Positions 24,604-33,647 of a stretch of 64,000 bases of DNA are shown piece after piece. This DNA comes from Jatrophihabitans sp. GAS493 (GTDB lineage: Bacteria > Actinomycetota > Actinomycetes > Mycobacteriales > Jatrophihabitantaceae), in assembly GCF_900230215.1 (NCBI RefSeq), contig NZ_LT907982.1:1860001-1924000 (forward strand), read 5' to 3'. Both the position numbers and the translations under genes were made by a program. Position 1 is the stretch's first letter. Each line of letters begins with the position of its first letter. The notes under the pieces are model-generated. The model saw only the letters and a list, made by a program, of their open reading frames with translations. It searched no databases and was not told where the DNA came from.

Positions 24604-24619
24604 ATATTGCTGGCAATAT
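24604..24619. promoter_or_regulatory. palindromic operator upstream of vapBC
   Basis: ATATTGCTGGCAATAT is a perfect 7-bp inverted repeat around TG, in an A/T-rich island otherwise rare here. Its location, 21 bp before the vapB start and overlapping the likely promoter, fits RHH antitoxin autoregulation. Confidence 0.6.
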
Positions 24620-24657
24620 CGCGTGAGGCCGACTGATCGAGCGGGAGGCAACCGGTC

Positions 24658-25311
24658 TTAGCCGGCTGGGTGGACGGCGACGAACTCACCGCGCGCCTCG
24701 GTACCGTCGCTCGTCTGCCATTCCCCGACGACCTCGCCGACGCGTTCCGGATCAGCCGTCGGTGTGGCGGCCAACCGCCGATTGATGCGCAGCGTCAGCT
24801 TCGGCCCATCAGCGGTCTCAACGAGGATGTCGGTGGAGGTCGTGGTGTCGGTGGCCCGGCTGCTGACGACGACGAGATCTTGAGTGGCAGTGAGCTTGGC
24901 CCTGATGGACGGGTCGAGAGTGTTGCTCTGACTCTGGGCCTGTGCATCGACCTTTCCCTGCAGGAACGCGATCAGCTGGTTGATGAGAACCGGGTCCCGA
25001 GTGCCGTCGTAGATGTAGCGCAGGCCGAGGACGCCGTGTTCGCTGGTGCCGATCAGGTCGCCGGCAGCGCCATCGACCGGTGCGTCCCGGTAGGTCTGCG
25101 GCACGAGGTAACTCACGGGTTCGTCGCCGGCCTCATCCACGGCGATCAGGAATTCGATGCCGACCTCACCCGCTGGATCGTCGAGCCGGAAGCCGCCGCC
25201 TCGGCGCAGCGACGGTGACCCGTTCCCGACGTACCAGGGGCGGGTCGGCAGCCAGTCGGTCAGCAGTTCCAGCTTCCCCGGCTTCATCGTCGTGTTGTGA
25301 ACCTCGGCCAT
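24658..25311 (-). CDS. Mak_N_cap (maltokinase N-terminal cap-like) domain protein
   Basis: 217 residues, soluble. MAEVHNTTMKPGKLELLTDWLPTRPWY, a central DEPVSYLVPQTYRDAPVDGA and GVLGLRYIYDGTRDPVLINQLI are typical of stand-alone proteins carrying the cap domain found at the start of maltose-1-phosphate-forming kinases. The kinase domain itself is absent, so catalysis is not expected. Function unknown. The downstream gap 24584-24657 carries only the vapBC operator. Confidence 0.75.
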   Translation of the reverse strand: MAEVHNTTMKPGKLELLTDWLPTRPWYVGNGSPSLRRGGGFRLDDPAGEVGIEFLIAVDEAGDEPVSYLVPQTYRDAPVDGAAGDLIGTSEHGVLGLRYIYDGTRDPVLINQLIAFLQGKVDAQAQSQSNTLDPSIRAKLTATQDLVVVSSRATDTTTSTDILVETADGPKLTLRINRRLAATPTADPERVGEVVGEWQTSDGTEARGEFVAVHPAG

Positions 25312-25360
25312 CGTCCGCTTCCTCTCGTCTGGGGCGAACGCTACTCGCGGGCACTGCTAC

Positions 25361-25867
25361 TCATCTCGGCCCGAGCCCGGTCCGTCCGTCGAGCAGTTCC
25401 CGAGCTACGTCGAGGTGGCCGGCATGGCGGGCCGTCTCTTCGATCATGTGCAGTACGAGCGTTCGCAGGTTGACGACATCCTCGGTGCCGGCGAGATCGT
25501 GTGTACCGCGTAGCGCGGAATCCAACGCCGCCGAATTGAGCACTTCGTTGGAGCGCTCGATCTGGTCGCGGTAGAAGGCGAAGACCGCTTCGGTCGGACG
25601 AGCAGAGACTAACGGCGCGTCCTCGTCGTAGTCGCCAACGTCGCCATCGCCAGAGGGCCAGGGGAGTGGATCAGCGCAGCCCAAGGCGACCTCTTGGAAC
25701 CAGTGCCGCTCGGCGTAGCCCAGGTGCTCGACGAGCCCGAGCGGCGTCCACCCGGACGGCACGATCGGCGTGCGCAACAATTTCTCATCCAGCTCTTCGA
25801 GGATCTGCAGCACCGTCCAGCGCTGAGCATCCAGAAATATCCGCAGGGCTTCGGCTTCACTGGTCAT
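25361..25867 (-). CDS. DinB/DUF664 family protein
   Basis: 168 residues, a four-helix-bundle DinB-like protein. Segments WTVLQILEELDEKLLRTPIVPSGWTPLGLVEHLGYAERHWF and VVNLRTLVLHMIEETARHAGHLDVARELLDG supply the metal-binding His residues (EHLGYAE, HMIEETARHAGH). The actinobacterial DUF664 branch includes mycothiol-dependent enzymes. The exact substrate cannot be assigned. A 32-bp perfect palindrome lies directly upstream. Confidence 0.82.
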   Translation of the reverse strand: MTSEAEALRIFLDAQRWTVLQILEELDEKLLRTPIVPSGWTPLGLVEHLGYAERHWFQEVALGCADPLPWPSGDGDVGDYDEDAPLVSARPTEAVFAFYRDQIERSNEVLNSAALDSALRGTHDLAGTEDVVNLRTLVLHMIEETARHAGHLDVARELLDGRTGLGPR

Positions 25868-25870
25868 GCT

Positions 25871-25902
25871 GTGATTCTGTCGTAGGCCTACGACAGAATC
25901 AC
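25871..25902. repeat. 32-bp perfect palindrome between the anti-sigma and DinB genes
   Basis: Every base of 25871-25886 pairs with 25887-25902 with no loop; the centre is GTAGGCCTAC. It fills nearly all of the 38-bp gap between two genes on the minus strand. It may be the terminator of the sigma/anti-sigma operon, an operator for the DinB gene, or both. A zero-loop RNA hairpin would need to open at the centre. Confidence 0.7.
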
Positions 25903-25905
25903 CGT

Positions 25906-26715
25906 TCAGCTGGTGAGCGGCCCGCGCAGTACGCTCTGTGCGTGGGCCGGGTTGCCGTTGTAAAGCTGGGCCGAGACGTCAACGACATGGAACTCGCGCA
26001 GATCCACTCCGGCCGGCAGGGTAAAAGCGCCGCTGCCATTCGTGCCGAGGGTGCCGACCGCGACCATCTTTCCCGAGGTCGGCGCGTAGAGCCACACCTC
26101 GTAAAACCCTTCACGCAGCGGCAACTTCGACGTCGTCACCCGTAGCGACGGACCGCTGGTCGAGCAGGCGACGGCCGCCTGTCCGGAGGCGCCGGCCGGA
26201 GCGTCCGGCATCTGGGCCAGCGCGGCCTCGTTGGTGGCGCAGACGGCCACCGCCTTCGTCGGCGTCCGCGAATGCCCCAAGAGATAGCCGCCGCAGGCGG
26301 CGCCAATCAGGGCGACAGCTGCCACCGAAGCGAGTAGCCATCGGTGGGAACGCTTAAGTGGAACGCGATGGGCTGACCGCGGGATCGGAGTCGGGGAGTC
26401 GGGGGTAGCCACCGGGACGGCTTCGGCCGCCGACTCCACTGGCACAGCCGCCGACTGCGCAGGGTTGAGGTCCAGGCCGAGCTCGGCCGCGATGCCGGCC
26501 CAGACGCTGGCCGGTGGACGGACGTCGGGCGTACCCAACGGCTCGATCGGGTTGCGGGCCAAGGTCACGATGCCGGCCAGGCTCACCCGCTCCTGCATGC
26601 ACTCGAGGCAGCCGCTCTGGTGATCGGCGTCGGCGGGGGAGAGGCGCTCGCCGAAGGCAGCGAGGACGATCGCATCAAGGCGCTCCGGCTCGCCGGGATC
26701 AGATTGCTGGTGCAC
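25906..26715 (-). CDS. anti-sigma factor, RskA-like
   Basis: 269 residues. The N-terminal cytoplasmic part contains HQSGCLECMQERV, an H-x3-C-x2-C zinc-type anti-sigma motif. It is followed by a Pro/Ala linker and one transmembrane helix (about 131-152: WLLASVAAVALIGAACGGYLLG). The extracellular RskA-type domain includes LPLREGFYEVWLYAP and FHVVDVSAQLYNGNPAHAQSVLRG. It should hold the sigma factor encoded immediately upstream at the membrane until regulated proteolysis. The start overlaps the sigma gene by 17 bp, indicating translational coupling. Confidence 0.85.
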   Translation of the reverse strand: MHQQSDPGEPERLDAIVLAAFGERLSPADADHQSGCLECMQERVSLAGIVTLARNPIEPLGTPDVRPPASVWAGIAAELGLDLNPAQSAAVPVESAAEAVPVATPDSPTPIPRSAHRVPLKRSHRWLLASVAAVALIGAACGGYLLGHSRTPTKAVAVCATNEAALAQMPDAPAGASGQAAVACSTSGPSLRVTTSKLPLREGFYEVWLYAPTSGKMVAVGTLGTNGSGAFTLPAGVDLREFHVVDVSAQLYNGNPAHAQSVLRGPLTS

Positions 26716-27421
26716 CGTCCGCCTCCCATCGACGTCGCAGTTGGAGCAGCCCGCGTCGGAGCTGGCTCTTGACCGTGCCGAGCGGGAGCCCGGTCACGCT
26801 GACGATCTGGGTGTGGGTTAGGTCGTCGAAGAAGGCGAGTTCGAGCACCCGGCGCTGCGGTTCCGGCAGCTGGGCCAGCTCGTCGGCCACCACAAGCCGG
26901 TCGAGCAGCTTCGCCGGGTCGGCCCCGTAGTCAACCGGGTTGTGCGCGGCGGCATCCGCGGCGGCCGCGCCGGCGATGAGCTGCTCTCTGGCTAAGATCC
27001 GTAGCCGATCGATCGCTCGCCGTCGGGCGATGGCCACCAGCCAGGCGCCGAGGGGCGCGATCTGTGGTTGGTAGGTCGCCCGCGCCTGCCAGGCCGAGAG
27101 GAACGTCGTCTGCGTGACCTCCTCAGCATCGGCCGGCGACGGGAGGCAGCGTAGGGCGGTGCGGTAGACGACGCCACCGTAGCGGTCGTAGCTCTGCCTC
27201 AACACCTGGGCGTCCCCGGTGGGGAAGGCGGCGTCGAGGCGAACGTCGTCCTCCGGCCGGCCGAGGGGGGCCGGCCGGCCGGAGGCATTCGGTCGGTCGA
27301 GGGGGAGGGGCCGACCGAATGGGCCCGAACCGGTAGAAGTCGCAGCATCCGTGGGTGCGTCTCGACGATCCGCCTCTTCGGGAATCTGCGAGGAACCGGT
27401 CGGGGGCGGCATGTCGGGCAT
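26699..27421 (-). CDS. ECF-family RNA polymerase sigma factor
   Basis: 240 residues from the ATG at 27421, which has GAGAGGAG just upstream; the frame stays open further but without support. Residues 1-65 are a Pro/Arg/Gly-rich extension. Region 2 reads VLRQSYDRYGGVVYRTALRCLPSPADAEEVTQTTFLSAW and GAWLVAIARRRAIDRLR. Region 4 reads LPEPQRRVLELAFFDDLTHTQIVSVTGLPLGTVKSQLRRGLLQLRRRW. The pairing with an RskA-type anti-sigma resembles the SigK group. The exported-protein genes divergent at 27675 and 28318 are plausible targets, though I could not fix a promoter motif. Confidence 0.88.
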   Translation of the reverse strand: MPDMPPPTGSSQIPEEADRRDAPTDAATSTGSGPFGRPLPLDRPNASGRPAPLGRPEDDVRLDAAFPTGDAQVLRQSYDRYGGVVYRTALRCLPSPADAEEVTQTTFLSAWQARATYQPQIAPLGAWLVAIARRRAIDRLRILAREQLIAGAAAADAAAHNPVDYGADPAKLLDRLVVADELAQLPEPQRRVLELAFFDDLTHTQIVSVTGLPLGTVKSQLRRGLLQLRRRWEADGAPAI

Positions 27422-27674
27422 ACTGCTCCTCTCCGGCGGGTCCTCGCCGCGGCGTTCGTGCCAGTTCTGCAGGGCCGCCGAAGCTGGTTCTTCGCTGGTA
27501 TTACGTCCGCCGAGACCCGAACGGATGCATCCCCGGCGAACTATCTTCTGCCCAACTTCTCGGCATCCAAACTGGTGCGAAGCGACGTACTCCCTCCCGT
27601 CCGGTGATCCCACCGGATGCCGGGTGCCCTCTTCAAGCTCGGCCAAGCACGTTCGCTCTCTGGAGGATCGCACG
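27422..27674. other. divergent intergenic region between the sigma factor and exported-protein genes
   Basis: About 250 bp, open on the plus strand but without a start supported by a ribosome site before 27675. It likely holds the promoters of both units. GCATCC occurs twice, reminiscent of SigK-type -35 elements, but no correctly spaced -10 partner was found. No gene is seen. Confidence 0.4.
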
Positions 27675-28301
27675 ATGCGCTCATTAACCCGCCGTCTACG
27701 GCTGTCTCTGCTCGCCGTCATCAGTCTCTGCGCTCTGCTCGGCGCCACTCTCATGCCCACCGCCGCCAACGCCGCGGTACCCGCCCGATCGGCAACGCTC
27801 TCCGGCACCACGTCGGTCACCACGGCGCCGGGGATCGCGCTCACCCTGCTCAAGGCCGGAATCCTTCCGCTTCCGGTGCTCCCGCAGACCCGCTTCACGC
27901 TCGGCTTCCAGCACGGCCTCAACGTCACGTACGGATTCCCGATCACCGGCGGCGACCCATCCCTGGCCAACGTCAGCGGGGACATCCTGCACAGCGGCGG
28001 CATCTACTTCGCGAGCCTCAAGGGCAAGCATCTGGCCGTCACCAACTTCGACATCGACCTCGCAGCCGGAAAGGTCTATGCGACCAAGGTGAACGGGGCT
28101 GCAGCCAAGGTCGCTCTGCTCGACCTGGACCTCTCCGGGCTTAAGGTCTCCACCCCTAGAGGGGCGACCGTTCTGCGCGGTATCACGCTGCGACTTGACC
28201 CGGCTGGCGCTGGTGCCTTGAACGCGACATTCGGAGTTGCTCTGCCGACCGATGGTTCGCTCGTATTCGGCAGCGCCGTCGTCCAGCTCCGTGCCAGCTG
28301 A
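27675..28301 (+). CDS. exported protein of unknown function
   Basis: 208 residues from ATG 27675 with GGAGG 8 bases upstream. Signal peptide MRSLTRRLRLSLLAVISLCALLGATL with a cut near ANA/AV (about 36). The mature part is beta-rich with alternating hydrophobics (TRFTLGFQHGLNVTYGF, KHLAVTNFDIDLAAGKVYATKV, VLRGITLRLDPAGAGALNATFG) and resembles the HtaA-like/CBM-type exported domains, but I cannot assign it. It lies 16 bp before the lipocalin gene, so the two are probably cotranscribed, perhaps under the divergent ECF sigma factor. Confidence 0.75.
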   Translation: MRSLTRRLRLSLLAVISLCALLGATLMPTAANAAVPARSATLSGTTSVTTAPGIALTLLKAGILPLPVLPQTRFTLGFQHGLNVTYGFPITGGDPSLANVSGDILHSGGIYFASLKGKHLAVTNFDIDLAAGKVYATKVNGAAAKVALLDLDLSGLKVSTPRGATVLRGITLRLDPAGAGALNATFGVALPTDGSLVFGSAVVQLRAS

Positions 28302-28317
28302 TCCGGCGGGCCCGCGG

Positions 28318-28932
28318 ATGAGGAGGCGATGGCTGTTGAACGTATCCGCCCTGGCCTTGCTGGCCCTGTTGCCGATCTGCTCAGCACAGGCGGCGAGCGC
28401 TCAGACGACTCAGGTCGCAGCTTCGACCGGAGCGGTCCAGCCGGTGGCTTCGGTCGATCTCACCCGATACGTCGGTTCCTGGTACCAGGTCGCGGCCATC
28501 CCGCAGATCTTCGAGGTGCAATGCGCTGCCAACAGCACTGCGGTCTACACGGCTCGCAGCGACGGCACGGTGGGCGTGGACAACACCTGCACCACCTGGT
28601 GGGGATCCGTCAGCCAGGTCCTCGGTGTGGCGCGTATCGAGAACAAGCCAGCCAACTCGGTGCTGACCGTGTCGTTCCTGAATCTCTTCGGACAGCAGCT
28701 CTTCTTCGGCGGCCCGAACTACGAGATCGTCGGTCTGGACTCGGGTTACCGCTGGGCGGTCGTCGTGTCGCCAGACCGTGGGAGCGCATTCGTCCTCTCC
28801 CGCACACCGGCGCTCAGCAGCGCGGCCACGGCAGCCGTCCGTGCGGTGCTGACGCGAAATGGCATCAGCCCGTGCGCACTCATGACGACGCCGCAGGCCG
28901 GCGGGATCGGGGTGAGTAAGAAGTTCTGCTGA
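28318..28932 (+). CDS. exported lipocalin (Blc-like)
   Basis: 204 residues from ATG 28318; a GTG at 28291 overlapping the previous gene is possible. Signal peptide about 1-27. The lipocalin signature VDLTRYVGSWYQVAAIPQIFE (GxW motif) is followed by NTCTTWWGSVSQVLGVARIENK, GPNYEIVGLDSGYRWAVVVSPDRGSAFVLSRTP and a C-terminal Cys. Bacterial lipocalins bind lipids or small hydrophobic molecules in a beta-barrel. No lipobox Cys follows the signal peptide, so it is probably soluble. Several Cys residues may form disulphides. Confidence 0.85.
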   Translation: MRRRWLLNVSALALLALLPICSAQAASAQTTQVAASTGAVQPVASVDLTRYVGSWYQVAAIPQIFEVQCAANSTAVYTARSDGTVGVDNTCTTWWGSVSQVLGVARIENKPANSVLTVSFLNLFGQQLFFGGPNYEIVGLDSGYRWAVVVSPDRGSAFVLSRTPALSSAATAAVRAVLTRNGISPCALMTTPQAGGIGVSKKFC

Positions 28933-28949
28933 GCCAGCACGTCCGCGTC

Positions 28950-28992
28950 GTGGGGAGTTAAATGCCCGGAATCCGGGCATTTAGCTCCCCAC
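28950..28992. terminator. 20-bp stem bidirectional terminator
   Basis: Arms 28950-28969 and 28973-28992 pair over 20 positions with a single G-T, around a 3-nt loop. They sit between the convergent lipocalin stop (28932) and the ABM gene stop (29011). The central AAATGCCC / GGGCATTT gives A- and T-runs on either strand. Confidence 0.8.
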
Positions 28993-29010
28993 GCGGCTGA
29001 GAACGGTGGT

Positions 29011-29352
29011 CTAGTCACCTGACTCGGCGACGACCTCCTGCACGCGGCGCACCACCGGGGCCAGTGGCCGCACCGACGCCGGTTCGGCGAGCAACTCGGC
29101 CAGCTCCAACTGCAGGGCGCGGAAGAAGTCGTGTTGGAAGTGAGCCTGTACGGCTGCCCCGTTGACGAACTCCTCCCAGATCCAGACCAGGTTCTCGTCG
29201 TTCGGGTCGAGCGACACGGCGAAGAGGGTGGTGCCGGGCTCGCCCTCCAGCGTGCGGGCGTAGTGGGTCAGGATCTGGAGTACCTCGTCCCGCTTACCCG
29301 GAAGGGCCGTCATCTGCAGAATGGCGCCGAACGGCGCGTCGGCTGTGCTCAC
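29011..29352 (-). CDS. antibiotic biosynthesis monooxygenase (ABM) domain protein
   Basis: 113 residues from GTG 29352; a TTG at 29382 is an alternative and neither has a clear ribosome site. The ABM ferredoxin-like fold shows FGAILQMTALPGKRDEVLQILTHYA, EPGTTLFAVSLDPNDENLVWIWEEF and AVQAHFQHDFFRALQLELAELL, closest to YgiN-type quinol monooxygenases. Heme-degrading relatives share the fold. It is divergent from nuoA, and the shared gap has an IdeR/DtxR-like site. Confidence 0.8.
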   Translation of the reverse strand: MSTADAPFGAILQMTALPGKRDEVLQILTHYARTLEGEPGTTLFAVSLDPNDENLVWIWEEFVNGAAVQAHFQHDFFRALQLELAELLAEPASVRPLAPVVRRVQEVVAESGD

Positions 29353-29404
29353 CTTGGGGCAACAGCGGCTGGGACGAATCAATTCCTGTGAATCGCGAGG
29401 CTAG

Positions 29405-29423
29405 TTAGGTATGCCTCACTTCT
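29405..29423. promoter_or_regulatory. candidate iron box (IdeR/DtxR-like) between the ABM gene and nuoA
   Basis: TTAGGTATGCCTCACTTCT matches about 13 of 19 positions of the DtxR/IdeR consensus (TTAGGTTAGSCTAACCTAA), with the left half near perfect. It lies 64 bp before nuoA and 53 bp from the ABM start. An eye-found match that needs scoring. Confidence 0.35.
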
Positions 29424-29486
29424 GCCCCCAGTGCCCCAACGTCTAGCCTGAGAGCGCTAGCAAACACCAGTTCAGAGGGGAGTTCC

Positions 29487-29849
29487 GTGCTCGCGCCGTA
29501 CCTGCCGATTGTGCTGTTGTTCGCGCTCGCGTTCGGCTTCGCGTTCTTCTCGGTCGCGATCGCGCCGTTCACCGGCCCGCGCCGTTACAACAAGGCGAAG
29601 CTGGACTTCTACGAATGCGGCATCGAGCCGACTCCGCAGCCCGAAGGGCCGAACCGGTTCCCCATCAAGTACTTCCTGACGGCGATGCTCTTCATCGTCT
29701 TCGACATTGAAATCATCTTCCTGTATCCATATGCGGTCTCGAACCAGGCGCTGGGCCTCTTCGGCCTCATCGAGATGATTCTCTTCATCCTCACCGTCTT
29801 CATCGCCTACGCCTACGTCTGGCGTCGCGGTGGCCTGGATTGGGACTAG
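29487..29849 (+). CDS. nuoA: NADH-quinone oxidoreductase subunit A
   Basis: 120 residues, GTG with AGGGGAG upstream; first gene of the complex I operon. Three transmembrane helices. The loop KLDFYECGIEPTPQPEGPNRFPIKYFLTAMLFIVFDIEIIFLYPY is the diagnostic NuoA segment, including the conserved Cys near the quinone site. It is a membrane-arm subunit at the junction with the peripheral arm. Confidence 0.97.
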   Translation: MLAPYLPIVLLFALAFGFAFFSVAIAPFTGPRRYNKAKLDFYECGIEPTPQPEGPNRFPIKYFLTAMLFIVFDIEIIFLYPYAVSNQALGLFGLIEMILFILTVFIAYAYVWRRGGLDWD

Positions 29850-29907
29850 CCATGAATCTGCACGCGCGGTGACGAACGTGACGAACTGCAAGATGGGAAT
29901 GGCGTAA

Positions 29908-30443
29908 ATGGGACTTGAAGAGAAACTGCCAGACGGTGTACTGCTGGCCAGCGTCGAGACGCTGGTCAACTGGACCCGCAAATCCTCCCTCTGGCCGGCT
30001 ACCTTCGGCCTGGCCTGCTGTGCCATCGAGATGATGACCTTCGGGGCGCCGCGCTTCGACTCGGCTCGCTTCGGTATGGAGGTCTTTCGACCGTCGCCCC
30101 GACAGGCCGACCTGATGATCGTGGCTGGACGGGTTAGCCAGAAGATGGCCCCCGTGCTGCGCCAGATCTACGACCAGATGCCGGAGCCCAAGTGGGTCCT
30201 CGCGATGGGGGTCTGTGCCAGCTCAGGCGGAATGTTCAACAACTACGCGATCGTGCAGGGCGTGGACCACGTCGTGCCGGTCGACATGTACCTGCCCGGT
30301 TGTCCCCCGCGCCCGGAGATGCTCATCGACGCCATCCTGAAGTTGCACCACAAGATCATGAACGAGCCGCTCGGACCGAAGCGCGCGGCCAAGCTCGAGG
30401 GGCAGAAGGTGGAGCTCATCCCCAGCAGCCAGCGGTTCGCCCG

Positions 30444-30447
<4 letters not shown>
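29908..30447 (+). CDS. nuoB: NADH-quinone oxidoreductase subunit B
   Basis: 179 residues. It carries cluster N2, the last iron-sulphur centre before quinone. Ligands are visible as the tandem Cys of [12 protein letters not shown], the Cys of [12 protein letters not shown] and that of [11 protein letters not shown] 58-bp gap separates it from nuoA. Its stop overlaps the nuoC start (ATGA). Confidence 0.97.
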
Positions 30448-31174
<727 letters not shown>

Positions 31175-31178
<4 letters not shown>

Positions 31179-32491
31179 GCGATATCTACTCCCCATCGCG
31201 CAATACCACCGAGGGACGCGTCTACAACGTCACCGGCGGCGACTGGGACGCGGTCTTCGGCGGCGGTGACCCGATCAGTGACGAGCGCATCGTCCTGAAC
31301 ATGGGGCCGCAGCACCCGTCTACCCACGGCGTGCTCCGCCTGGTGCTGGAACTGGAAGGCGAGACCGTCACCGACGCCCGCGTCGTCGTCGGCTATCTGC
31401 ACACCGGCATCGAAAAGAACACCGAGTTCCGCACCTGGACCCAGGGCGTCACCTTCCTGACCCGCGCCGACTACCTCTCGCCCTTCTTCAACGAGACGGT
31501 CTACTGCATGGGTGTCGAGCGGCTGCTCGGCATCGAGGCACCGGCCCGGGCCAACCTGATTCGCGTCATGACGATGGAGATCAACCGGCTCAGCTCGCAC
31601 TGGGTGTGGCTGGCCACCGGCGGTATGGAACTGGGCGCGCTCACCGCAATGACCAACGGCTTCCGGGCCCGCGAGCGCTGCCTGGACATCTTCGAGCTCA
31701 TCACCGGTCTGCGGATGAACAACGCCTACATCCGCCCGGGCGGCCTGGCTCAGGACCTTCCCGAGAATGCCGACGAGAAGATCCGAGCCTGGATCCTGGA
31801 GATGAAGAAGGAACTGGCCGGCGTCGACAAGCTGCTGCGCAACCAGACGATCTGGGTGCAGCGCCTCAAGGACGTCGGCTGGATCGGCGTCGAGGGCTGC
31901 CTGTCGCTCGGCATCACCGGCCCGATCCTGCGGGCCGCCGGCCTGCCCTGGGATCTCCGCAAGACCGAGCCCTACCTCGGCTACGAGACGTTCGACTTCG
32001 AGGTTCCGACGGACGACCGCGGTGACTGCTGGTCGCGCTTCGTGGTGCGGGTCGCCGAGATGTGGGAGTCGTTGAAGATCATCGAGCAGGTGCTGGATCG
32101 CCTCGAGCCCGGACCGACGATGGTCGAGGATCCGAAGATCGCCTGGCCGGCCAAGCTCGCGCTCGGCCCGGACGGTATGGGCAACTCGCTGGCCCACGTG
32201 CAGAAGATCATGAACGGTTCGATGGAGTCCCTCATCCACCATTTCAAGCTGGTGACAGAGGGTTTCCGGGTTCCGGCCGGTCAGGTCTACCAGGCGGTGG
32301 AGTCCCCGCGCGGTGAGCTCGGCGCGCACATCGTCAGTGACGGTGGCACGCGCCCGTATCGCGTGCACTTCCGTGAGCCGTCCTTCATCAACCTGCAGGG
32401 AACGGCGACGATGTCGATCGGCGGCCTAGTGGCCGACGTGATCGCTTCGGTCGCCTCGATCGACCCAGTGATGGGCGGATGTGACAGATGA
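31175..32491 (+). CDS. nuoD: NADH-quinone oxidoreductase subunit D
   Basis: 438 residues, 4-bp overlap with nuoC. The 49-kDa subunit forms the quinone pocket with NuoB. Signatures are [21 protein letters not shown] (His and Tyr region of the quinone site), [54 protein letters not shown] and the C-terminal DPVMGGCDR ending. Full length and intact. Confidence 0.97.
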
Positions 32492-33645
32492 GTAGCTTCG
32501 AAGGTCAGCCGACCAACTTCCGCACCTCGGTGATGAGCATCGACCGTCCGGGTGATGCGTCGGTCTTCTCCGACCAGGTCCGCGCGGACGCCCAGGAGAT
32601 TATTGCCCGTTACCCGGCGGGGCAGTCCCGCTCGGCGCTCCTGCCGATGCTGCACCTAGTGCAGTCGGAGCAGGGGTACATCACGCCGGACGGCATCGCC
32701 TTCTGCGCCGACACGCTCGACATCACCAAGGCCCAGGTGGCGGCCGTCGCCACGTTCTACACGATGTACAAGCGCAAGCCGACCGGTGAGTACCTGGTCA
32801 GTGTCTGTACCAACACGCTCTGCGGTCTACTGGGCGGCGATGATATCTACGCCGCACTCTCGGAGTACCTCGGCGTCGGCATGAACGGCACCACCGACGA
32901 CGGCAAGATCACCCTGGAGCACGCCGAGTGCCTGGCCGGCTGCGACTACGCACCGGTTGTCACGGTGAACTACGAGTTCTTCGACAATCAGACGGTCGAC
33001 TCGGCCGATGCCCTGGTGAAGAAGCTGCAGAACGGCGACCGGCCGCTACCGACCCGGGGTGCCCCGCTCTGCTCGTTCCGCGAGATCGAGCGGCAGATCG
33101 CCGGTTTCCTCGATCCGCGTCCAGAGGCGATCGAGGCTGAGGGGACGGGTCTGCCGACCGAGGCCGGCGTCAAGCTCGCCATTGCCCGGGGCGAGACTGC
33201 TCCCTCGTATGCGGCGGCGACGTCCAAGCCGGCCGAAGCGCCGAAGGCTGAAGCACCCAAGACTGAAGAGCCCAAGACTGAAGAGCCCAAGGTCGAAGAG
33301 CCGACGCCTGAACCGGCGGCGGCCGAGGTGACCGACGTGACCAGCGCGAACGATGCCCCTTTGGAGACGGTCGAGTCCGATCCGGAGGCTGACGATTCGC
33401 AGCCGGCCGCCGTGCCGGAGACAGCCGAGGTCTCGACCGACAGTGCCTCAACCGACACCGCACCCACCGACAGCGCACCCAGCGACGATGAGCAGGCCAA
33501 ACTGCTCTCCCAGATGCCTGGTCTGGAGTCGGCACCGGAGACTCCGGCCGCACCGCGACGCACGGCCCGAGCGCGGGTTCGCAAACCGGCCAGCGAACCG
33601 CAGAGTGACCAACTGAGCTTCGGCGATGAGAAGGACGGAGCCTGA
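32488..33645 (+). CDS. nuoE: NADH-quinone oxidoreductase subunit E with long disordered C-terminal tail
   Basis: 385 residues, against about 160-250 usual for NuoE; ATGA overlap with nuoD. The thioredoxin-like [2Fe-2S] domain (about 20-200) has the N1a ligands in VCTNTLC and ECLAGC. From about residue 205 onward the chain is Pro/Glu/Ala/Thr-rich with short tandem units such as [15 protein letters not shown], then Asp/Ser-rich, and ends in a basic [11 protein letters not shown] segment. Extensions like this occur in some actinobacterial NuoE; this one seems long. It belongs to the NADH-dehydrogenase module with NuoF and NuoG. Confidence 0.95.
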   Translation: MSSFEGQPTNFRTSVMSIDRPGDASVFSDQVRADAQEIIARYPAGQSRSALLPMLHLVQSEQGYITPDGIAFCADTLDITKAQVAAVATFYTMYKRKPTGEYLVSVCTNTLCGLLGGDDIYAALSEYLGVGMNGTTDDGKITLEHAECLAGCDYAPVVTVNYEFFDNQTVDSADALVKKLQNGDRPLPTRGAPLCSFREIERQIAGFLDPRPEAIEAEGTGLPTEAGVKLAIARGETAPSYAAATSKPAEAPKAEAPKTEEPKTEEPKVEEPTPEPAAAEVTDVTSANDAPLETVESDPEADDSQPAAVPETAEVSTDSASTDTAPTDSAPSDDEQAKLLSQMPGLESAPETPAAPRRTARARVRKPASEPQSDQLSFGDEKDGA

Positions 33646-33647
33646 TC

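Noticed and set aside
27422-27674. N-terminal extension of the ECF sigma factor up to 28003, or of the exported protein back to 27219
   Set aside because: Both extensions overlap each other on opposite strands and lack ribosome sites. GAGAGGAG (sigma) and GGAGG (exported protein) support the shorter starts.
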